Assembly (NCBI GenBank): GCA_951799425.1 | Contig: OX637392.1 | Coordinates: forward strand, 37,731,593-37,795,592 | Direction: 5' to 3' | Origin: Ilex aquifolium | Lineage: Eukaryota > Streptophyta > Magnoliopsida > Aquifoliales > Aquifoliaceae | Length of the DNA stretch: 64,000 nucleotides | Notes under the pieces: generated by a model | Told to the model about the DNA's origin: nothing | Database searches by the model: none | What the model saw: the letters and a program-made list of their open reading frames with translations, nothing else | Part shown: positions 56,201 through 64,000 of the stretch, piece by piece | How the letters are laid out: the number at the start of each line of letters is the position of its first letter | Numbering within the stretch: the stretch's first letter is position 1 | Made by a program: the position numbers and the translations under genes

Positions 56201-59200
56201 AACTATTGATCATGACCTGGAAAATACTTTATTATACCCATGGATGGTACTACACAGCGGCCAAGGGGAACCATGGCCCCCCTCACATTTTGAAAATTAC
56301 CATTTAACCCCCTTAGGATTTTAAACAATTTTGTGCTTCCCTTAGTCCTTAGGTTTTCAAAAAACACTACATAGGATATTTGACTTAAAATATTCAAGAA
56401 CTTTAATGGTTTGATATTTAATAACAAAATGGGGGATTCAATCACTTGGATGAGCATTGCTCTTATAAAGAAAATCAGTTACTTTAACGAGTTTGATGAC
56501 CAACAGGTCAAAAATGAGTTAAATTTACTGCAAAAACGAGTTAAAAATGTGGCTTATATCTAATATCTAATAATGGTGTAAGGTTGACCCAAAAGAAGGA
56601 CCAAATTGAGCACCAAAACAATGTGGCACTAATATGGCGATTCCAACAAAGTAAAATTTACAAACTGCAAAATTTCATTTTGTCAAAATTTAAAACGACC
56701 TACAAATTTTCATTCCAAAAATCATGCACCAATTTTTTTGATGGTAAGCAAAATTAGTTTTTTTGAAGTTATGACCCAAACTAATTTTTTCATGAGGGTA
56801 TCGTACGAAAATTAATTCTGATATGTTCTATACCTAAGAAGTTTAGACACGAATACAATACAACACAGACACGACATTTCTCAAAAAAATAGGACATGAA
56901 CACGTTACAGATAATTGTATTTTATATATAAAATTATGCAATTTATCACAAATATAATAATAATGATATATTATTCATACAAAATTCAGTATTTAATGAT
57001 AAGTAAATGTTATCTCCACTCATTTAGTGTGAATATTTAGACTAACATCATAATAATAAATCATTATCATTTTTTTCGTAAACTAACTTAAATGATTGCT
57101 CTCATTTCAATTGCTCTTTTCTAAATCTTTTATATATCTTTTACTTTCATTATTATATTTTAAGTACAACTTTAACATGTTTAGTCTTAATAATTATATG
57201 TTCTCTCATAGTATAAGATAGTTAACAGTCAAATTTTAAGCTTGTTAATCACATGTCAACACATATTTATTGTTTATTAATAGACACGATTTTAAAAAGT
57301 GTTGGACACTTCACCAAAGAAGTGTCGGACACGTCACCAAAGAAATGTCGGACACGTGTCCAAAATTAAGATTTTATTATTTAATTATGAATACGGATAA
57401 AAGAATATCGGACATGTGTTCAAAAGTGTGCAAGGAATGTTGGTATCCAACTCTTGTCCGGCAAAGATACCTCACCTTCTTGAGAGTATCCATGTTTCAT
57501 AGTTCTATACAATAAAAAATTTGTCTATAAGATAACTTGTTGGCTAGCACGTTTCATAAAATTATTCATCATGATATTATTTGGCTCCCGCCACAATGAA
57601 ATCTTTGTTTCGTACCAGATTATACCAAAGGGAATATGATAAATAACAATAAAACAAAACTATGGAGTATGAACTGGAAAAATCATATTGAAAGATTTGT
57701 TTCTTATATTAAAAAACAAAAAAAAAAAAAACTGGAAAATTCATATGGTATAAACAAATAATCCAAATAAGAGAAGATACTCACGTCCCATGGCCATCAC
57801 CATCAAACGGCGAAGCATAGTCCTGAGTGGCATTAAATATTCCTCTGGTTATAGCAGATGCTGCAAAATGGCGGGCCCCAACAAGCTTTCTATTGCAGGA
57901 CCCAGATGGGAAATCTCGAGTGACTTCACAAATGCCAGAAAAGTGCTCTGGAACTGGATATGGATTTTCAGATATATCATCCGAGAAGCTGGGGTGTGCT
58001 GGATCAATTCCAGTGTCGATAAACCCAATCACGATTCCATCTCCAGCATTCTCATATCCACCTTCTTGGGGCCATGCCCCTTCTGGTAGACCCAGGAATT
58101 GTGGTGTATGGGTTGTTGCAGTTCTGACTGAGAAATCCAGAACCACATTTGCAACTTCTTTCCTCCTTGAAAGCTTGTCGGCCTTTAAATTTCACCAACA
58201 TTACAAGATTGATACTTATGGAGTATAAATTTGTTAATCACAAGTATCTAGGACTAAATGAGTAACAAGACTAGTCACTAAAGCATCCCACTATTTCTTT
58301 CACAATGATAGTGATCCCCTGACCCACCAACCTGGAATTGAATGAGTGAGAATGATGATGCAACTTACACAACATAACTGGCAACGTACCTGCTGGGGGG
58401 CAACAAGCACAGCAAATCCATTGATCAAGTAGTGGTAGCTATACAGTTTCAGGTATTTTTCCCCTCTCAACACCCTTCTCAATAAAGAATCATGAACTCG
58501 AGCAACATAGGAACCGTTACGTGAATCTGATCTTGAAATACTGCTGATTCAAATTAAAATGACCAATAGCAAGATTATGAAGGAAACTTTCTTGATTTTG
58601 AGAATTAAAAGAAAAATACTAGACAACTCAAAGAACAGACAAAAAAAGAGATAAAAAAATAAAGGAAAGAATAAAGCTTATAACCTATCAAAATTATCAG
58701 TGCCAAGTACAACTGCATAGCAACAATTGAACTAACCAGAACCATCAGTCTAGTCAATAATCTGTTGGAAGCACACAAAAAACAAATTTTGGACAAGAAA
58801 TTTAAAACAAAAGACTAAAGGAAAACAAGGATTGCATTTAGTAATCAACTCCAAGTCTTGAAATTTTCCTGTAAAGTCAATCAGCAGCCCACGAAAAGGA
58901 ACAAAATGGGAGCATAGGACCCATGAACCACCTAATTTGTTGCGGAAAACTCCACCAGCCAAAGACAACAAGAACTACCAGCAAAACTAATTTAATTTTA
59001 CACAAACTACCACAAATTCATGATTTTTTGCTACATAAAATTAAAAGGCAATAAAGTCCAACACATTAAATCTCCAATACGAATACCCAATTGTTATTTT
59101 CCAAATTCAATTTACAAGTAGTAACACGAAAGTAAAAAAGAAAGGTAAAATCACTACATGAAGTACTGAACAATAAAAAGCTAGTAATTTGAGCTGCAAA

Positions 59201-59492
59201 CTACATAGCAACAATTATGGCACACTTTCAAGTTCGAAAAATAAAAAATTTGTGGTAATTAACTATAGTACCTTGGTTTGTCCAGTCTATTCACTCTTCC
59301 GGGACCACCGTGTTTAATATCATTCTTCTTCACACTGAGTTCACCAGAGTAATGAGCAGCAGGAGCTTGTTTCAGAGTCACAATATACACAGCACTTACT
59401 TCATCGGCATTATCCTGACACCAAGTGCAGCCCACAAAAATCCCCAAACAAAGAACCACCATAAATTGCATCACCCAATAAATGCCCCCCAT
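44247..59492 (-). CDS. SBT2: Subtilisin-like serine protease, SBT2 type (ten exons, 841 aa)
   Basis: Exons on the minus strand are 59492-59272, 58540-58390, 58182-57785, 54905-54810, 49394-49322, 48976-48694, 47656-47328, 47115-46845, 46719-46438 and 44668-44247. All have GT/AG introns and phases join to 842 codons with stop. The product starts with a hydrophobic signal peptide (residues 1-25), an I9 prodomain (AVYIVTLKQAPA to YHYLINGFAV), then the catalytic domain: Asp180 (FIDTGIDPAHPSF), His255 (DGDGHGT), Asn362 (QAAGNTGP) and Ser618 (MMSGTSMAAPHVAG). A protease-associated insertion (about 430-530) and a C-terminal Fn3-like domain (about 735-841) follow. Length, order and the SFGGFAADVVAAIDQ block fit plant SBT2 proteases, secreted or wall enzymes that cleave proteins after prodomain removal. 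Introns 3 (2.9 kb) and 4 (5.4 kb) are large; intron 4 holds a Helitron and a TRIM. No defect was found. Confidence 0.93.
50746..51898 (-). mobile_element. Non-autonomous Helitron in intron 4 of the subtilase gene
   Basis: On the minus strand the element starts TCTATACTACTAATAAAA after a host A (51899) and ends in CTAG followed by a host T (50745). Seven bases before CTAG is a hairpin, CCACGTAC-AAC-GTATGTGG (one G:T pair), at 50775-50757. TC start, CTRR end, subterminal hairpin and insertion between A and T without target duplication are the Helitron signature. No Rep/helicase coding sequence is present. A MITE is nested inside. Confidence 0.78.
51584..51756. mobile_element. Mutator-type MITE nested in the Helitron
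   Basis: It begins GAGCAATGTTATCC and is flanked by 9-mers TTTAAAGAG (51575-51583) and TTTAAAGAT (51757-51765), eight of nine identical. The inverted repeats are imperfect (TTTACTAAATTTTG against reversed TTTACCAAATGTTG). A 9-bp duplication suggests a MULE-mobilised MITE. Confidence 0.5.
52518..53649 (-). mobile_element. TRIM: miniature LTR retrotransposon in intron 4 of the subtilase gene
   Basis: LTR-like direct repeats at 52518-52844 and 53311-53649 both start TGTTACRTGCAYG and end in AACA. On the minus strand a primer-binding site TGGTATCAGAGC (53308-53297), complementary to initiator tRNA-Met, lies two bases inside the 5' LTR, and a purine tract (TTAAGGGGGAAAGAT, ending 52845) abuts the 3' LTR. 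Flanks ATGGT and ACGGC could be an eroded 5-bp duplication. The interior is about 466 bases. A minus-strand frame at 53285-53031 (84 aa, coiled-coil-like) resembles a Gag leader remnant. LTRs look about 80-85% identical by eye, so the insertion is old. Confidence 0.82.
57299..57358. repeat. 23-bp tandem repeat in intron 3 of the subtilase gene
   Basis: GTGTTGGACACTTCACCAAA and its variants occur in about 2.6 copies with a 23-base period, within a GACACG-rich stretch (56840-57430) that is probably an eroded transposable element. Confidence 0.6.
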
Positions 59493-59950
59493 TTTTCTAT
59501 ACAGCGAAAATCAACCCAAATAAATAAAAATAAAAAAGAATTCTCCCAGGAAAAAAGCAAACACAAAACCAACCCAAAGGAAAAGAGAGAATGAACAAAA
59601 CAAATCTTCAAGAAGAAGAAGAAGAAGAACCACCCAAGTCCTCCATCAAAAACCACAAGCTTCTCCACCTCCTCCTCCTTCTTCAAGTACCCAAAAGTCA
59701 AGTGCAGCAGAGTGAAACAAACCCAGAAAGCAAGACACCCTTTGGCACTAGCTAGACATAGTTGAGAGGAGAAACCCCAAACCCCATTAAACCTTCCATA
59801 GATGAGAAGTGAAATGGGGCAATGGAGCTTTGTTTAGTGAGAGAAAATAACCCTTTTGTCCACTTTACAGAGAGACTGTGTGAGAGTCGAGAGCAAGAGA
59901 CTGGAAGAGGCGTGTATTAATGTAGCTGGAGAAAAAGAGAACCTGCATAC
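59493..59950 (-). promoter_or_regulatory. Leader and probable promoter region of the subtilase gene
   Basis: Minus-strand sequence upstream of the ATG is pyrimidine-rich with a TTC triplet run (59629-59610) and several short upstream ATGs, as in plant 5' leaders. No clear TATA box was identified. The promoter boundary is not determined. Confidence 0.4.
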
Positions 59951-60383
59951 TTTATTGGGGGGTGTGCATAAGAACGTTTTGTTTAATACTTTGATACATA
60001 CCATTGAGAGAGTGGATATAGAAATGACCGTTTTCTTTTGTTTTCATTCCCTTTTGGACTGTTGGGTGTCCACAGTGTGTCCTCTTCCTCAAATGATCTT
60101 ATGAAAATAACATGACAAATACTAAAAACCAAAAATCAGCAGCTCTTGTATTACAGTGAATTAGAAATAGATAAAAAAAAAAAGAAGTACATCCCTCATA
60201 TTTTTTGATATTGCACTTTATCCCCAAAGATTTTAAGATTTGATTACACTATAAAATTAAAATTCTCATATTGTACACTTAATTTTTAATGACAGTAATG
60301 TGTCGAATTCTTTTTTTTTTTCTTTTCAAGATTTGTGGTCCATATTGGGTAAAAAAAGGCACACTTTGTTACCATTTAAGAAT

Positions 60384-60564
60384 GAGTAATACTATTTGGA
60401 CCTAAAAATCTGACCTAATTTGTTAACATAATGATGTGGTTTCATAGGAATCATTGGATCAACACCAAGTTCTAATGTTTAATGGGGTCTACAGTAAATC
60501 CAAATGTCACAATGAATTAGGTCAGTAAATTATGTCAATAAATTAGATCTCAATAGCATTGCTC
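60384..60564. mobile_element. Mutator-type MITE
   Basis: GAGTAATACTATTTGG and the reversed right end GAGCAATGCTATTGAG form terminal inverted repeats of a 181-base element. Flanking 9-mers TTTAAGAAT (60375-60383) and TTTAAAAAT (60565-60573) match at eight of nine positions, the duplication length of Mutator-type elements. The element in the Helitron (51584-51756) has similar ends and the same TTTAA target. Confidence 0.62.
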
Positions 60565-60860
60565 TTTAAAAATTCAACACACATTGTGTGACTTTTAATC
60601 TTTGAGGAGATAAATAAAAATTACATCATTTACGATTAGTTCAATTAGTCCTTAATTTTGATCAGTTCAATAATTTTGATGAGTAATCTCAATTGTTTAA
60701 AAACACGGGAAAAAGGCATTAAGCAACAACCATAACAACTCACAAATCGAATCTCTCAATTTTAATTTTGATCAATTACGTCAAACTCCGTTATTTATTG
60801 TTCAATTTGAGTTGCTCTAATAATGAATGAAATTAAAAAAAAAAAAAAATTTAGTGAGAC

Positions 60861-61196
60861 CTAATGAATTTTACAGTAATTGATTAAAATAAAATAAATT
60901 TTGAAATTGAGAGTATTAGAATCCTCATCACTTTCACCACACTTATGATAAAAAATAATGATTTTTGTGGATTGGGTAATCCAAAAAATAATAGATGTTT
61001 TGGTGCTATTGATCATAACCAAGAATGAAAAAGTAAGTAAAATGATACAGAAAAGAACAGGGAACGAAAAGAGATTTGTTAGGCTATTGGAGTAGGGGTG
61101 GTGGGGTGGGCCCATTTTGGGAAGGTGAAGGTGATAGTGAGCCGATGAGTCATGCTTTTGTTTTGACCCTTTTGTGTGGGATTTGTGGCTGGCCAT
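60861..61196 (-). CDS. Unrecognised ORF, possible single-pass membrane protein or first exon
   Basis: From ATG 61196 the minus strand encodes about 111 residues: a His/Lys/Ser-rich start (MASHKSHTKGSKQKHDSSAH), a Pro/His segment, one strong hydrophobic stretch (LFSFPVLFCIILLTFSFLVMI), and then residues that look like read-through into AT-rich sequence. A TATA-like TTATAAAAT lies about 20 bases upstream of the ATG. No domain is recognised. It may be exon 1 of a gene whose other exons were not found, or a chance ORF. Confidence 0.25.
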   Translation of the reverse strand: MASHKSHTKGSKQKHDSSAHYHLHLPKMGPPHHPYSNSLTNLFSFPVLFCIILLTFSFLVMINSTKTSIIFWITQSTKIIIFYHKCGESDEDSNTLNFKIYFILINYCKIH

Positions 61197-61205
61197 TGTT
61201 TCCAA

Positions 61206-62391
<1,186 letters not shown>

Positions 62392-62514
62392 TAAGATTTT
62401 TTTTAACTCATTTATCCTTATCATATTACATATATATAAATATATATATATAATATTTTAATTTTGACTAATTTTTTTAAAATAATTATTAATTTACTAT
62501 TATATTATTTTTTT

Positions 62515-62695
62515 TAAACGGGTAAACGGGTTGACAGGTCTCACCCGAACACGACCCGTTTATTAAACGTGTTTGAGGGGTTAACCCGTTTATCACCCGA
62601 ACCCGTTAAGGTCTGACCCAAACCCATTTAATTCGTGTCGATTCGTGTCGGTTAATCGTGTCGTGTCGAATTTTAACAGGCCTAATTCTATGGAC
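62515..62695. repeat. GTGTCG-rich repeat, probable transposon end
   Basis: The stretch has repeated ACCCGTTTA and CGTGTCG blocks and ends GAATTTTAACAGGCCTA. Such sequences are common terminal parts of non-autonomous plant DNA transposons. The other end was not found. Confidence 0.4.
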
Positions 62696-63698
62696 ATAAT
62701 TGACCAGATATGGGGTAGTTGGGATACACTCGACGATTTAAGGAATTTTTCAAAAGACTTTCTGATATATCTAAAAAGATGCTAACTATAGGAAAAAGTG
62801 TAGATGATAAGAAAGGCTAAGGCTACCCAAATGACAAAACCACATATTCGTCTTCCAAGATCGTGTATATCAATTCCAATGCTACACTATATCCCCACAA
62901 GTAGATTAAAGGGCACCAAAAGTGGACATAAGCAAAAATGGTCAAAATAGGAAGGTTGCACACATGCCCCCATTGTTATGACACCTATAATTTGTTTTAC
63001 TTGTGGATAACAAAATCACTACGAGGCAAATCACATTCATTCTAGGGAAAGCTTGAATAAGAAGTTCACACACCTTTCAAATCAATACAAAGTCTTGAAC
63101 CAACAAGTGAATAACATTGTCAAGCTTGAAGGATTGACCGGAAAGCCAAAGTCCAACATTGTCATGCTCCAAATTTCATACAAAGTGTGATTAGTAAAAC
63201 AGTCTAAATATCAAAAGCACTTGTCAGTTTACTATAAAATTCTTTGGAAAATATTTTTTAAATTTGAATAAATTTATTTATCAAAAATTCACACAGAGTT
63301 TTGTTTGACAATCGGGCATTCAATGAACGGTAAGAGCAACCTGTGAGAGTACCAAAAATGATAAATAATATTTAAGTAGTCATCTCCATCATATCATCCT
63401 TATTAAACCAACATAATCCAACACCGGGGTGGCAAATGGAGGCCCACAAAATCCTTTCAAACTCGGAGTCCATCCAGTCATCCACACATCATTATAAAAC
63501 AATGCAATATACATATCGTCTCAAATGTCTAAATGATTAATCGTTTACATGACCTCAATCTATACATAATTCATTATTATTATTTTTTAACATCTTAACT
63601 ATGTACATCAATATTACAAGCAATTTATCTTTTATCTCGATGCTCCCACTACGCAGTCCATCTACGCATGCCCATATCTAAAAAATGTTAAATATAGG
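62696..63698. other. Intergenic sequence with possible retroelement debris
   Basis: No intact frame is present. Around 62965-63035 the plus strand can be read as a degenerate zinc-knuckle-like block (CFTCG, stop, QNHYEANH), which hints at an old Gag relic but is not enough to assign it. Confidence 0.3.
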
Positions 63699-64000
63699 TG
63701 TAACGCTCCAAAATCCACCCTGGAAGGCATTACTATCTATAACCATTCATATCATAAGAGAAACTAATAAAATCCATAAATAACAGAAATTACATTAATC
63801 ACCTATAATAACTCATCATCCAAAACAAATACGCCAAACCATGACAATTACGTTCAAAAACTAAATATTATCTTGCAGCAGAATAAATAAAACATTATCC
63901 TTAATATTATCTCATAATTAACTTCTCAATCTAGAATATAAAGGAAACAACTCTAGACGTCCACCTCGAGATTTACATTCCCATCAATTTGAGCTTCCCA
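63699..64000 (-). mobile_element. Second element E-type LTR, cut by the right window edge
   Basis: The sequence starts TGTAACGCTCCAAAA and aligns with the start of element E (23993 on). Shared blocks include ACTAATAAAA, GCAGCAGAATAA, the CTAGAYGTCC block and the GGGAT/GAGAT segment, with many substitutions and small gaps. Only the first 302 bases are visible, so whether it is a solo LTR or a complete element is unknown. The strand is assigned by homology to E. Confidence 0.75.

Noticed and set aside
62965..63035. CFTCG..QNHYEANH read as a zinc knuckle
   Set aside because: It contains a stop, and the surrounding frame has no Gag or protease similarity; kept only as a possible relic.

Overview
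The window is nuclear DNA of a flowering plant, most likely a eudicot. The signs are intron-containing genes with GT/AG splice sites, a plant subtilisin-like protease gene, a fragment of a plant geranylgeranyl diphosphate synthase gene, and nested Ty3/gypsy LTR retrotransposons of the plant Tat lineage. The sequence does not identify the species.

Positions 1-40420 are a nested retrotransposon stack. The oldest layer (element D, + strand) survives as three pieces, 10316-12665, 28001-29227 and 39275-40420, the last ending in its 3' LTR. Three younger Tat-lineage elements interrupt it or abut it. Element A (- strand, 1-10315) is cut by the left window edge. Element B (- strand, 12666-28000) has 564-bp LTRs and a GAATC target duplication. 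Element C (+ strand, 29228-39274) has 667-bp LTRs and a TTTAG target duplication. Element B is itself interrupted by a 2.58-kb TG...CA insert (element E, 23993-26574, duplication GAAAT) that looks like a solo LTR. A second E-type copy starts at 63699 and runs off the right edge.

A, B and C share one plan. A gag-protease-RT-RNaseH-second RNaseH-integrase region is followed by a block of tandem repeats, then by one (C) or two (A, B) intron-containing genes on the opposite strand, convergent with pol, whose products resemble the 'putative gypsy type transposon' family (Transposase_28) and end in coiled coils. In B and C the pol regions are riddled with stops, mostly G:C to A:T changes, yet one antisense gene of B (338 aa) and the antisense gene of C (596 aa) have complete reading frames.

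Positions 40421-44246 hold old repeats: a LINE relic with an in-frame 33-bp minisatellite, and a hAT-like terminal-inverted-repeat element with a MITE inside it. Positions 44247-59492 (- strand) hold a complete ten-exon SBT2-type subtilase gene of 841 codons. Its introns carry a non-autonomous Helitron (with a nested MITE) and a 1.13-kb TRIM retrotransposon. Positions 59493-64000 hold the subtilase leader, a Mutator-type MITE, an unrecognised small membrane-protein-like ORF, a GGPPS fragment broken just after its first aspartate-rich motif, and the start of the second E copy.

Intron-exon joins, target duplications and LTR differences were read and counted by eye. Family assignments rest on motif recognition, not on database searches.
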